This document shows positions 36,588 through 47,527 of a DNA stretch of 64,000 bases, piece after piece. Positions within the stretch are counted from its first letter, which is position 1, and each line of letters starts with the position of its first letter. The stretch is taken from assembly GCF_025753795.1 (NCBI RefSeq), contig NZ_JAOWPS010000004.1, positions 620,001-684,000 of the forward strand, read 5' to 3'. The translations under genes were made by a program, and so were the position numbers. Below the pieces are notes generated by a model, which searched no databases, was not told the origin of the DNA, and saw nothing but the letters and a program-made list of their open reading frames with translations. The DNA is from Mesorhizobium sp. YC-39. GTDB taxonomy: Bacteria; Pseudomonadota; Alphaproteobacteria; Rhizobiales; Rhizobiaceae.

Positions 36588-37615
36588 TGGCGGGCCACGG
36601 CGATGACCTTCACGCCGTTGGCGGACCGGCCCGCCACATTCCGGTCCTCCTTGCCGAAGTGCTGGAGGCGCTTTCGCCCAAGGCCGGCGAAGTGATCGTC
36701 GATGGCACGTTCGGCGCCGGCGGTTACACCAGGGCCATTCTGGCGAGCGGCGCCTCGGTTGTGGCCATTGATCGCGATCCGGATGCGATCGCGGCGGGGC
36801 GAGATCTCGAGGCACAGTCGGACGGCAAGCTCCGGCTTGTCCACGCGCCATTCTCGACGCTGGATGAGCATGTCGAACGCGCCGACGGCGTGGTGCTCGA
36901 TATCGGTGTCTCCTCCATGCAGATCGACCAGGCGGAGCGCGGCTTTTCGTTTCGCGCCGATGGGCCACTCGACATGCGCATGGCGCAGGCGGGCCTGAGT
37001 GCCGCCGACGTCGTCAATTCCTTCAAGGCGGGCGATCTTGCCCGCATCTTCGGTTTCCTCGGCGAGGAGCGCCATGCCGGCCGCATCGCCCGCATGATCG
37101 AGAGCCGCCGCGAAAAACGGCCGTTCGAGCGGACGCTCGATCTTGCCGACGCCATCGAAACGCATATCGGCCGCGCCCCGAAGGACAAGATCCATCCGGC
37201 GACCCGCGTCTTCCAGGCACTGCGCATCTTCGTCAACGACGAGCTCGGCGAACTGGCCAAGGCGCTGTTTGCGGCCGAGCGCGCGCTGAAGCCGGGCGGG
37301 CGGCTGGCCGTGGTGACGTTTCATTCGCTGGAAGATCGCATCGTCAAGCGCTTCATTGCCGACCGCGCCGATCAGATGACCGGATCGCGGCATATGCCCG
37401 AGGCGCGGACGCGCCTGGCCACCTTCCGCAAGGCGGGCGGCGGCGTGACGCCTGGCGATGCCGAGATATCGGGTAATCCGCGGGCGCGTTCGGCAAGGCT
37501 GCGCGCTGCCATCCGTACCGAGGCGCCGGCGCGCGCCGGCGACTTTGCGATTTTCGGTCTGCCAAAACTTCCTGGCCCAAAACTTCCCGGCGCCAACCGG
37601 CCGGGAGAGAGGTGA
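36584..37615 (+). CDS. rsmH: 16S rRNA (cytosine(1402)-N4)-methyltransferase RsmH
   Basis: 343 aa. Motifs: HIPVLLAEVLEAL, DGTFGAGGYTRAIL (SAM loop), ADGVVLDIGVSSMQID, RVFQALRIFVNDELGEL, and VVTFHSLEDRIVKRF. It methylates N4 of C1402 in the ribosomal P site. The start at 36584 (or 36587, also in frame) overlaps mraZ. The C-terminus ends with a repeat-like KLPGPKLPGANRPG tail that most homologs lack. The frame continues open into the mraZ leader, but homology begins only here. Confidence 0.95.
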   Translation: MMAGHGDDLHAVGGPARHIPVLLAEVLEALSPKAGEVIVDGTFGAGGYTRAILASGASVVAIDRDPDAIAAGRDLEAQSDGKLRLVHAPFSTLDEHVERADGVVLDIGVSSMQIDQAERGFSFRADGPLDMRMAQAGLSAADVVNSFKAGDLARIFGFLGEERHAGRIARMIESRREKRPFERTLDLADAIETHIGRAPKDKIHPATRVFQALRIFVNDELGELAKALFAAERALKPGGRLAVVTFHSLEDRIVKRFIADRADQMTGSRHMPEARTRLATFRKAGGGVTPGDAEISGNPRARSARLRAAIRTEAPARAGDFAIFGLPKLPGPKLPGANRPGER

Positions 37616-37619
37616 GCAC

Positions 37620-38015
37620 GTGTTTCGTACCAGCGACATAGTCCTGATCGCCGTCATGGTCTCGGCCGCGGCCCTGACCTACAAGACCAAGCGCGAGGCC
37701 GAGGAACAATTGGCGGCGGTGCAGAAGGTCCAGGCGCAGATCCGCTACGAGGAGGACACGATCGACCTCCTGAAGGCGGACTGGAGCCTGCTCACCCAAC
37801 CGTCGCGCCTGCAGAAGCTGACCGAGATCTACAAATCGCAGCTCGACCTCGAGCCGGTCAATGCGCGCCAGATCGTCGGCCTGGACGATCTGCCGGCAAA
37901 GCCGGTCAACATCCTGGACCTTTCGTCCCAGCGCCTGGGCGGTATGGCTGATAATTCTGGCAAAGGATCATTAGACGGCAAGGATCCCGTCGTCACCGGA
38001 GGCATCGTGCAATGA
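37620..38015 (+). CDS. ftsL: cell division protein FtsL-like
   Basis: 131 aa from a GTG start five bases after rsmH. One N-terminal membrane helix (residues 5-20), then a coiled-coil-like region (TKREAEEQLAAVQKVQAQIRYEEDTIDLLKADW) and a divergent C-terminus, the form of alphaproteobacterial FtsL. It bridges FtsQ/FtsB with FtsI and FtsW in the periplasm. Assignment rests on layout and position between rsmH and ftsI. Its stop overlaps ftsI by four bases. Confidence 0.88.
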   Translation: MFRTSDIVLIAVMVSAAALTYKTKREAEEQLAAVQKVQAQIRYEEDTIDLLKADWSLLTQPSRLQKLTEIYKSQLDLEPVNARQIVGLDDLPAKPVNILDLSSQRLGGMADNSGKGSLDGKDPVVTGGIVQ

Positions 38016-38101
38016 TCGCCAGACTGCCAATGATTTCCAGACTGGCAACGATCGCCAGACCTGTGGCGATCGCAAGACTTCCGGTGATCGGGAGACTGCT
38101 G
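38012..38101 (+). repeat. five tandem 18-bp units at the start of ftsI
   Basis: Units at 38012, 38030, 38048, 38066 and 38084, each 18 bp, encode MIARLP, MISRLA, TIARPV, AIARLP and VIGRLL. The core ATCGCCAGACTG is shared with point changes. They build the cytosolic tail of FtsI. Confidence 0.8.
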
Positions 38102-39793
38102 GGGCGCCGCGCGAAATCCGGCGAAGGCGGCTCGATCGTTGTCGAAGGCGCCCGCAAGGCAACCGGCGGCAAGGGCAGGACCCGCGTTGTCATGACGATG
38201 GCGGTGTTCTTCGGTATCTATGCGACGATTGCCGGGCGGCTGGTCTATCTTGGTTTCCAGAATCCCGATCTGTCCGGCGGTCCGCAGAGCCGGGTGACGG
38301 CGTCGCGGCCCGACATCGTCGACCGCAATGGCGAGGTTCTGGCGACAGACATCAAGACGGCATCGCTGTTTGCCGAGCCGCGCCGCATCGTCGACGCCGA
38401 CGAGGCGATCGAAAAACTGTCGACGGTGCTTCCCGAAATCGACTATGAGCAGACCTATCACAAGCTGAAGAGCGGCGCCGGCTTCGTCTGGCTGCAGCGG
38501 CAGCTGACGCCCAAGCAGCAGGCCGACATCATGCAACTCGGCATCCCCGGCTTCGGCTTCCGCACCGAAAAGCGCCGCTTCTATCCGGCCGGCGAAACCT
38601 CGTCCTACATTGTCGGCCTCACCAATATCGACAATCAAGGCATCTCCGGCATGGAGAAGTACATTGACGAACAGGGGCTTAGCGACCTTCAGGCATCCGG
38701 CCTGGCGATTGCCAAGGACCTGAAGCCGGTACAGCTCTCGATCGACCTGCGCGTCCAGCATATCGTGCGCGACGAGATCGCCACCGGCATGGAGAAGTAC
38801 CATGCGATCGCGGCCGGCGCCGTCGTGCTCAACGTCAAGACCGGCGAGGTGGTGGCGATGGCCTCGGTGCCGGATTTCGATCCGAACAATCCCTATAACG
38901 CGCAGGAGAAGGATCGGCTGAACCGCATGTCGGCCGGTCTTTACGAGATGGGCTCGACCTTCAAGAGCTTCACCACCGCGATGGCGCTCGATTCCGGCAA
39001 GGTAACGCTGCAAAGCCGTTTCGACGCTTCGCGTCCGATCAGGATCGGCCATCAGACCATCCATGATTTCCACGGCAAGGGCCGAGTGCTGTCGGTGCCG
39101 GAAGTGTTCATCTATTCCTCCAACATCGGTTCGGCCAAGGAGGCCGAAGCGGTGGGCATCGACGGGCACCGCGAATTCCTGCATCGCCTGGGCATTCTCG
39201 AAAAGATGCAGACCGAATTGCCGGAAGTCGCCCGCCCGACCGAGCCCAAGGTCTGGAAGCAGGTCAATTCGATCACCATCGCCTTCGGGCACGGCGTGTC
39301 GACGACGCCGCTGCAGACCGCGGTCGGTTGCGCGGCGCTGATGAATGGCGGCTATCTGATGGAGCCGACCTTCCTGACACGCACGCAGGAGCAGGCGATG
39401 TCGGTCGCCAAGAAGGTGGTCAGCGACAAGACTTCCGAGGGCATGCGCTATCTCTACGCGCTCAATGCCGAGAAGGGGTCGGGCAGGAATGCCAGGGTTC
39501 CAGGCTACCGCGTCGGCGGCAAGACCGGAACGGCCGAGAAGGTCGTCAATGGCCGTTACTCCAAGGACAAGAATTTCAACGCCTTCGTCGCGGCTTTCCC
39601 GATGGACGATCCGCAATACATCGTGCTCACGATCGCCGACGAACCGAAGGCCGAAAAGCCCGGCATGGGTGCCACGGCCGCCTCGAATGCGGGCGTCATG
39701 GCCGCAAACATCATCCGACGTTCGGCTTCCATGCTTGGCGTGAAGCCAGATTTCAGCCATGAAAATGGTGCAACGCTGGTTTCCTATCAGTGA
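38012..39793 (+). CDS. ftsI: peptidoglycan transpeptidase FtsI (PBP3)
   Basis: 593 aa. A cytosolic tail of about 60 residues starts with five hexapeptide repeats of the form xI(A/S/G)RLx, then a membrane helix (about 60-80). The pedestal is followed by the transpeptidase with Ser315-Lys318 in GSTFK, Ser369-Ser-Asn in YSSN, and Lys504-Thr-Gly in GGKTGTAEK. It is the septal crosslinking enzyme and beta-lactam target, partner of FtsW. GGAGG lies ten bases before ATG. The repeat-built tail is odd; E. coli FtsI has a shorter, non-repetitive tail. Confidence 0.96.
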   Translation: MIARLPMISRLATIARPVAIARLPVIGRLLGRRAKSGEGGSIVVEGARKATGGKGRTRVVMTMAVFFGIYATIAGRLVYLGFQNPDLSGGPQSRVTASRPDIVDRNGEVLATDIKTASLFAEPRRIVDADEAIEKLSTVLPEIDYEQTYHKLKSGAGFVWLQRQLTPKQQADIMQLGIPGFGFRTEKRRFYPAGETSSYIVGLTNIDNQGISGMEKYIDEQGLSDLQASGLAIAKDLKPVQLSIDLRVQHIVRDEIATGMEKYHAIAAGAVVLNVKTGEVVAMASVPDFDPNNPYNAQEKDRLNRMSAGLYEMGSTFKSFTTAMALDSGKVTLQSRFDASRPIRIGHQTIHDFHGKGRVLSVPEVFIYSSNIGSAKEAEAVGIDGHREFLHRLGILEKMQTELPEVARPTEPKVWKQVNSITIAFGHGVSTTPLQTAVGCAALMNGGYLMEPTFLTRTQEQAMSVAKKVVSDKTSEGMRYLYALNAEKGSGRNARVPGYRVGGKTGTAEKVVNGRYSKDKNFNAFVAAFPMDDPQYIVLTIADEPKAEKPGMGATAASNAGVMAANIIRRSASMLGVKPDFSHENGATLVSYQ

Positions 39794-39847
39794 TTCTTAG
39801 GGCGCGCCGGCAACTGCGCGCTATTTTGTTGAGATGAACGGGGTTCG

Positions 39848-41302
39848 ATGAAGCTCAGAGATCTAGCCGGTATTCTGCCTGTCGAGGGGAGAGCTTCCCC
39901 CGATATGGAAGTTACCGGGATTTCGTCGGATTCCCGCGAGGTCAAAACCGGCGTCGTCTTTTTCGCGCTCGCCGGCACCAAGGCGGACGGGGCAGCCTAT
40001 GCCGCCGATGCCGCCAGGCGCGGCGCCACCGCGATCGTGGCGGGCAAGGGCAGCGCCATTGCCGGACTGCCGGTGCCGGTTCTTATCGTCGACGATCCGC
40101 GCCTGGCGCTGGCGCTGAGTGCTGCCCGTTATTTCGGCAAGCAGCCGCAGACCATGGTCGCGGTGACCGGAACCAGCGGCAAGACATCGGTCGCCGCCTT
40201 CACCAGGCAGGTGTGGGAGCAATCGGGCTTTGCCGCCGCTTCGATCGGCACCACCGGCGTGGTGGCGCCGGGCCGCAACGAGTATGGCTCACTGACCACG
40301 CCCGACCCGGTCGCTCTGCACCGGCTTCTCAAGGAATTGGCGGATGCCGGCGTCACCCATGCCTCGATGGAAGCCTCCAGCCATGGGCTCGACCAGCGCC
40401 GGCTCGACGGGGTGAAGCTTGCCGCCGGCGGCTTCACCAATCTTGGCCGCGACCATATGGACTACCATCCGTCGGTCGAGGACTATCATCACGCCAAGCT
40501 GCGCCTGTTCGACGCGCTGCTGCCGAAGGGCGCGCCTGCCGTCATCTTTGCCGACGATCCGTGGTCGGAGCCAACGGTTAAGGCGGCACGGGCGGCGGGG
40601 CTGAACGTGCTGACGGTCGGCCGCCATGGCGAGTTCCTGCGGCTGAAGCGGGTCGAGCACGAGCGCCACCGCCAGCGCGCCGAGGTGGAAGTCGATGGCG
40701 TTCTCCACGAGGTCGACCTGCCGCTGGCTGGCGATTTCCAGATCGCCAACGCGCTGGTCTCGGCGGGTCTCGCCATTTCCACCGGAACAACTGCCGCCAA
40801 AGCCTTGATGGCGCTGGAGAAATTGAAAGGCGCGCCGGGCCGGCTCGACCTCGTTGGAACAACGTCCAATGGCGCGCCGGTCTATGTCGACTATGCGCAC
40901 AAGCCGGATGCGCTGGAAAACGTGCTGGCTTCGGTACGGCCCTTCACGACGGGCCGCGTCATCGTCGTGTTCGGCTGTGGTGGCGACCGCGACCGGGGCA
41001 AGCGGCCGATCATGGGCGAGATCGCGACGCGGCTCGCCGACGTCGTCATCGTCACCGACGACAATCCGCGCTCGGAAGTGCCCGAAACGATCCGCGCCGC
41101 TATCCTTGCGGCCGCGCCCGGCGCCATCGAGATCGGCGACCGGCGCAAGGCGATCCACGAGGCAGTCGCCATGCTCCATGCCGGCGACACGCTGATCGTG
41201 GCCGGCAAGGGCCATGAGGAAGGCCAGACCATCGGCACCGAGACGTTGCATTTTTCCGACCATGAGGAAGTCCGCGCCGCGCTCAGGGAACGCGCCGCAT
41301 GA
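39848..41302 (+). CDS. murE: UDP-N-acetylmuramoyl-tripeptide synthetase MurE
   Basis: 484 aa. Mur ligase with SSDSREVKTGVVFFAL at the start, P-loop VTGTSGKTSVAAF near residue 108, and DYAHKPDALENVLA plus the diaminopimelate motif DNPRSE (with Arg before) near residue 414. It adds meso-diaminopimelate to UDP-MurNAc-L-Ala-D-Glu in the cytoplasm. The ribosome site is weak. Its stop overlaps murF by four bases. Confidence 0.96.
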   Translation: MKLRDLAGILPVEGRASPDMEVTGISSDSREVKTGVVFFALAGTKADGAAYAADAARRGATAIVAGKGSAIAGLPVPVLIVDDPRLALALSAARYFGKQPQTMVAVTGTSGKTSVAAFTRQVWEQSGFAAASIGTTGVVAPGRNEYGSLTTPDPVALHRLLKELADAGVTHASMEASSHGLDQRRLDGVKLAAGGFTNLGRDHMDYHPSVEDYHHAKLRLFDALLPKGAPAVIFADDPWSEPTVKAARAAGLNVLTVGRHGEFLRLKRVEHERHRQRAEVEVDGVLHEVDLPLAGDFQIANALVSAGLAISTGTTAAKALMALEKLKGAPGRLDLVGTTSNGAPVYVDYAHKPDALENVLASVRPFTTGRVIVVFGCGGDRDRGKRPIMGEIATRLADVVIVTDDNPRSEVPETIRAAILAAAPGAIEIGDRRKAIHEAVAMLHAGDTLIVAGKGHEEGQTIGTETLHFSDHEEVRAALRERAA

Positions 41303-42732
41303 GTTTCCTGTGGACCTCCGAGGATATGGTCGCCGCCATGGACGGACGGCCGCTCGGCCCGATGCCGGAGGGTGTTACCGGCATCTCGATCGACAGTCGC
41401 AGCCTTGCGGCGGGCGAGGCCTTCTTCGCCATCAAGGGCGAAACGATGGATGGGCATGACTTCGCGACCGCCGCCATCAAGGCTGGCGCCGGCGTCCTGG
41501 TCGTCGCCGAGGGCAAGCTGCCGGCGCTCGGCCGGCTGACGGCGCCGATGATCGTCGTGGAGGACGTGCTGGCCGCACTTGAAAAGCTAGGGCTGGCCGC
41601 CCGCGCGCGTTCCAGCGCCAGGATCATCGCGGTGACCGGTTCGGCGGGCAAGACCACCACCAAGGAGGCGCTGCGCCATGGGCTGTCGGCTGTCGGCAAG
41701 GTGCATGCCTCGGCGCAGTCGTTCAACAACCACTGGGGTGTGCCGCTGACGCTGGCGCGGATGCCCGCAGACTGTGACTATGCCGTCTTCGAGATCGGCA
41801 TGAACCATCCGGACGAGATCCGGCCGCTGGTCAAGATGGTCCGGCCGCATGTCGCCATCATCACCTTGATCGCGGCGGCGCATCTCGGCTTCTTCCGCAG
41901 CCTCGATGAGATCGCCAAGGCCAAGGCCGAGATCTTCGAAGGACTGGAGCCGGGCGGCGCGGCGCTGCTCAACCGCGACGATCCGCGCTCGAAACTCCTG
42001 GGCAAGATGGCGAAAGACGCGGGCGTCGAGCAGGTCTACGGCTTCGGAGAGAATGCCCGCGCGACCTTCAAGCTGGTCAAATGCGTGCTGCATGCCGACC
42101 ATTCGGTCATCACCGCCAAGATCGGCGGGCAGGAGGTCACGGCACGTATCGGCGCGCCCGGCCGGCATATGGTGCAGAATGTGCTAGCGGTGCTCGGCGC
42201 CGCGCATCTGGTTGGTGCTGACATCACCAGAGTGGCGCTGGCGCTGGCCGATATTTCGGCCGAACGTGGACGTGGCAAGCGCCATCTGCTGCGCCACCCC
42301 AAGGGATCGATCACGCTGATCGATGAGAGCTACAACGCCAATCCGGCATCGATGGGCGCTGCAATGGCGCTGCTCAATGCGACGCCGGTTTCGGGCGAAG
42401 GCAGGCGCATCGCCGTGCTTGGCGACATGCTGGAACTTGGCGATCACTCGGCGAAGCTGCATGCCGCGCTCGCCGAGCTCATCGTCGGCACCGAGACGCG
42501 AAACGTGTTTCTCGGCGGCCCGGAGATGCGGGCGCTGGCCGACATCCTGCCAGGCGAGATCGAGACGGAATATCGCACCGGCGCCGAGGAGCTGAAGCCG
42601 GTGTTGCTGTCGACATTGAGGCCCGGCGATGTGGTGATGATCAAATCGTCGAAGGGTATCGGGTTTTCAAAACTGGTCGAGGCGTTGCTCGGCAAATTTC
42701 CGGCGCAAGCCACAACCAGTAAACAGACCTAG
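41299..42732 (+). CDS. murF: UDP-MurNAc-tripeptide:D-Ala-D-Ala ligase MurF
   Basis: 477 aa. N-terminal GISIDSRSLAAGEAFFAIKGE, P-loop AVTGSAGKTTTKEAL near residue 113, NNHWGVPLTL, and the late DESYNANPASMGAAM and KSSKGIGFSKLVE are all MurF signatures. It adds D-Ala-D-Ala to the tripeptide precursor and completes the pentapeptide. Coupled to murE by an ATGA overlap. Confidence 0.96.
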   Translation: MSFLWTSEDMVAAMDGRPLGPMPEGVTGISIDSRSLAAGEAFFAIKGETMDGHDFATAAIKAGAGVLVVAEGKLPALGRLTAPMIVVEDVLAALEKLGLAARARSSARIIAVTGSAGKTTTKEALRHGLSAVGKVHASAQSFNNHWGVPLTLARMPADCDYAVFEIGMNHPDEIRPLVKMVRPHVAIITLIAAAHLGFFRSLDEIAKAKAEIFEGLEPGGAALLNRDDPRSKLLGKMAKDAGVEQVYGFGENARATFKLVKCVLHADHSVITAKIGGQEVTARIGAPGRHMVQNVLAVLGAAHLVGADITRVALALADISAERGRGKRHLLRHPKGSITLIDESYNANPASMGAAMALLNATPVSGEGRRIAVLGDMLELGDHSAKLHAALAELIVGTETRNVFLGGPEMRALADILPGEIETEYRTGAEELKPVLLSTLRPGDVVMIKSSKGIGFSKLVEALLGKFPAQATTSKQT

Positions 42733-42758
42733 GGGTCAGTCCCGGGGGACCGAATCGC

Positions 42759-43841
42759 ATGTTAACACTGCTCGTCGAATTCGCGGACAAGATCTCGGTC
42801 TTCAACGTCTTCCGTTACATAACCTTTCGTACCGGGGGGGCGCTGATCACCGCGGCCCTGATCGTCTTCATCTTCGGGCCGGCCATCATCAATTCGCTGA
42901 GGCTGCGGCAAGGCAAGGGCCAACCGATCCGCGCCGATGGGCCGCAGACCCATTTCAAGAAGGCCGGCACGCCGACCATGGGCGGATTGATGATCCTGTG
43001 CGGCATCGTCGGCTCGTCGCTTTTGTGGGCCAACCTTTCCAGCATCTATGTCTGGGTCGTGCTGCTGGTGACGCTGGGTTTCGGCTCGATCGGCTTCTAC
43101 GATGACTATCTCAAGGTGACGAAACAATCGCATCTCGGCTTTTCCGGCAAGGCGCGGCTCGGGCTCGAATTCGTCATTGCCGGCATCGCCGCCTGGGTGA
43201 TCATGCATAATGGCCAGGCGCCGTTCTCATCGTCACTGACCTTCCCCTTCGCCAAGGAATTCCTCATCAATCTCGGCTGGTTCTTCATCCCGTTCTCCTG
43301 CTTCGTCATCGTCGGCGCCGGCAATGCGGTGAACCTGACCGACGGTCTCGACGGGCTGGCGATCGTGCCGATCATGATCGCGGCGGCGTCCTTCGGCGTC
43401 ATTGCCTACCTCTCCGGCAACGCGGTGTTCGCCGAATATCTGCAGATCCATTTCGTGCCCGGCACCGGCGAACTGGCGGTGGTTCTTGGCGCGGTGATCG
43501 GCGCCGGCCTCGGCTTTCTGTGGTTCAACGCACCGCCGGCGGCGATCTTCATGGGCGACACCGGCTCGCTGGCGCTCGGCGGCCTGATCGGCACGGTCGC
43601 GGTCGCCACCAAGCACGAGATCGTGCTGGTCATCGTTGGCGGGTTGTTTGTGGTGGAGATCCTGTCGGTCATCATCCAGGTCGGCTATTTCAAGATGACC
43701 GGCAAGCGCGTGTTCCTGATGGCGCCGATCCATCATCATTTCGAAAAGCTCGGCTGGACCGAAAGCCAGGTGGTGATCCGCTTCTGGATCATCGCCGTCA
43801 TCCTGGCATTGGTCGGCCTGTCGACCCTGAAGCTCAGGTAG
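42759..43841 (+). CDS. mraY: phospho-MurNAc-pentapeptide translocase MraY
   Basis: 360 aa with ten hydrophobic helices. Signatures: KAGTPTMGGLMIL, FYDDYLK with the conserved Asp pair, NLTDGLDGLA, and HHHFEKLGW in the late cytosolic loop. It transfers the pentapeptide to undecaprenyl phosphate to form lipid I at the inner membrane. Nine bases separate its stop from the TTG start of murD. Confidence 0.97.
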   Translation: MLTLLVEFADKISVFNVFRYITFRTGGALITAALIVFIFGPAIINSLRLRQGKGQPIRADGPQTHFKKAGTPTMGGLMILCGIVGSSLLWANLSSIYVWVVLLVTLGFGSIGFYDDYLKVTKQSHLGFSGKARLGLEFVIAGIAAWVIMHNGQAPFSSSLTFPFAKEFLINLGWFFIPFSCFVIVGAGNAVNLTDGLDGLAIVPIMIAAASFGVIAYLSGNAVFAEYLQIHFVPGTGELAVVLGAVIGAGLGFLWFNAPPAAIFMGDTGSLALGGLIGTVAVATKHEIVLVIVGGLFVVEILSVIIQVGYFKMTGKRVFLMAPIHHHFEKLGWTESQVVIRFWIIAVILALVGLSTLKLR

Positions 43842-43849
43842 GAGGCCGC

Positions 43850-45249
<1,400 letters not shown>

Positions 45250-45250
<1 letters not shown>

Positions 45251-46401
45251 TGCAAAGCCGTCTCGACAAAAGCCCGGTCGCCACCTGGTGGTGGACGGTC
45301 GATCGCTGGTTCCTGGCAGCGTTCCTGTCGCTGATGGGGCTCGGCATCGTGCTGTCCTTCGCGGCCAGCCCGGCGGTGGCTCAGCGCATCGGCCTCGACA
45401 GCTTCCATTTCGCGACACGGCAGATCATCTTCACCATTCCAGCACTTGGCGTGATGCTGGCCGTCTCCTTCATGGAATCGCGACAGATCAGACGCATGGC
45501 GCTGGTGATGCTCGGCATCACGCTGTTCCTGATGGTGGCGGTGCTCTACATCGGTGTCGAGGTGAAGGGCGCGCGGCGCTGGGTGTCGCTTGCCGGCCTG
45601 TCGATCCAGCCATCGGAATTCCTGAAGCCGGCCTTTGTCATCATCTGCGCCTGGCTGTTTGCCGAGCACAAGCGCCAGCCCGACATTCCAGGCAATCTGT
45701 TCGCCATGCTGCTGCTGGCCCTGGTCATCTCGCTGTTGGTGGCGCAGCCGGATTTCGGCCAGACCATGCTGGTGCTAGGCACCTGGGGCGTGATGTTCTT
45801 CATGGCCGGTTTGCCATGGCTGTGGATCATCGCGCTGGGCGCCGCCGGCATAGGCGGGGTGTTCGCCGCCTATACGGTGTTCCCGCACGTCGCCGGCCGC
45901 ATCGACCGCTTCATGACCGGCGAGGGCGACACGTTCCAGGTCGACATGGGCCGCGAGGCGTTGATCAATGGCGGATGGTTCGGCGTTGGGCCAGGCGAGG
46001 GCACCGTCAAGCGGGTCATACCGGACAGCCATGCCGACTTCGTCTTCTCTGTCGCCGGCGAGGAATTCGGGCTGATCATGTGCTTCTTCATCATGTCCAT
46101 TTTCGCCTTCATCGTGCTGCGCGGCCTCAACACGGCGCTCAAGGAGCAGGATGATTTCACGCGCTATGCGGTTGGCGGCCTCGTCACCGTCTTCGGCCTG
46201 CAGTCGGTCATCAACATGGCCGTCAATCTGCAGCTGATGCCGGCCAAGGGCATGACCTTGCCGTTCATCTCCTATGGCGGCTCCTCGCAGATCGCCATCG
46301 CCATCTCGATGGGCATGGTGCTGGCGCTGACGCGCAAGCGGCCGGAACGGCGCAAGCAGATGGGCTTTGCGCCGCCGGCGCGCGCCATGCCGGCGGAATG
46401 A
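45250..46401 (+). CDS. ftsW: septal peptidoglycan glycosyltransferase FtsW
   Basis: 383 aa with ten membrane helices, SEDS family. Conserved: VKGARRWVSLAGLSIQPSE, QPDFGQTM, the extracytoplasmic Asp in that PDFG motif, and PFISYGGSSQIA near the end. It polymerises lipid II at the septum with FtsI as its partner. It begins one base inside the murD stop and precedes murG. Confidence 0.96.
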
Positions 46402-46402
46402 A

Positions 46403-47527
46403 ATGGCGAAGGGGGTCATTCTTCTGGCGGCGGGAGGCACCGGCGGGCATCTGTTCCCGGCCGAGGCGCTGGCGCATGAACTGAACCGGCGCGGCTGGAC
46501 GGTGCATCTGGCCACCGATGACCGTGCCGAGCGTTTTGCCGGCCAATTCCCGGCAGCCGGCATCCATCCGATCCAGTCGGCGACGATGGGTTCGAAAAAT
46601 CCTTTCGCCGTGCTTGCGGCCTTCTGGAAGATCTGGGGTGGGGTGCGCCAGGCCTCCGCAGTGATCGGCCGGATCAAGCCGGCCGTAGTCGTCGGCTTCG
46701 GTGGTTATCCGACGCTGCCGCCGCTCTATGCGGCGACGCGGCGCAGCGTGCCGACGCTGATCCACGAGCAGAACGCGGTGATGGGGCGCGCCAACCGGGC
46801 GCTGGCCGGACGCGTCGATGCCATTGCCGGCGGATTCCTGCCGCAGGATGCAAGTGCCGCGGGCGCCAAGACGGTGACGACGGGCAATCCAGTCAGGCCG
46901 CAAGTGCTGGAGGCGGCAAAGACGCCCTACGGGACCTCGATCGGCAAGCAGCCGTTCCGGTTCCTGGTGTTCGGCGGCAGCCAGGGCGCACAGTTCTTTT
47001 CCGATGCGGTGCCGGCGGCGATAGCGCTGCTTTCCGACGCACAACGCAAGCGGCTCGTGATCACGCAGCAGGCGCGCGCCGAGGATGTGGAGAGGGTGAA
47101 GGCGGCCTATGCCGCTCTTGGCATCGAGGCCGAGGTGTCGCCCTTCTTCACCGACATGGCGGCACGCCTGGCCGCGGCGCATCTGGTGATGTCGCGATCC
47201 GGCGCATCGACCGTGTCGGAAATCGCCGTGGTCGGCCGCCCAGCGCTGCTGGTGCCCTATCCGCACGCGCTCGACCACGACCAGGCGGCCAATGCGGCGG
47301 CCCTGGCCGCGGCTGGGGGTGCGGAGGTGCATCCGCAATCCTCGCTCTCGCCCGAACGCGTCGCGCAACTTGTCGGTGGGCTGATGGACGATCCGGAAAG
47401 GCTCGCCGCCATGGCAGCGGCCGCGAAATCGGCCGGAAAACCGGATGCGGCGCGGTTGCTCGCCGACCTGACAGAGGCTATTGCGTCGAAGAAAACCGTT
47501 TCGGAATTCAGGAAGGAGACGCATTGA
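46403..47527 (+). CDS. murG: lipid II synthase MurG
   Basis: 374 aa. GT-B glycosyltransferase: LLAAGGTGGHLFPAEALAHEL at the N-terminus, GFGGYPTLPPL, HEQNAVMGRANR, VFGGSQGAQFF and MSRSGASTVSEIA in the UDP-GlcNAc site. It adds GlcNAc to lipid I at the cytosolic membrane face. The ATG follows the ftsW stop by one base. The stop overlaps the murC start. Confidence 0.96.
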   Translation: MAKGVILLAAGGTGGHLFPAEALAHELNRRGWTVHLATDDRAERFAGQFPAAGIHPIQSATMGSKNPFAVLAAFWKIWGGVRQASAVIGRIKPAVVVGFGGYPTLPPLYAATRRSVPTLIHEQNAVMGRANRALAGRVDAIAGGFLPQDASAAGAKTVTTGNPVRPQVLEAAKTPYGTSIGKQPFRFLVFGGSQGAQFFSDAVPAAIALLSDAQRKRLVITQQARAEDVERVKAAYAALGIEAEVSPFFTDMAARLAAAHLVMSRSGASTVSEIAVVGRPALLVPYPHALDHDQAANAAALAAAGGAEVHPQSSLSPERVAQLVGGLMDDPERLAAMAAAAKSAGKPDAARLLADLTEAIASKKTVSEFRKETH

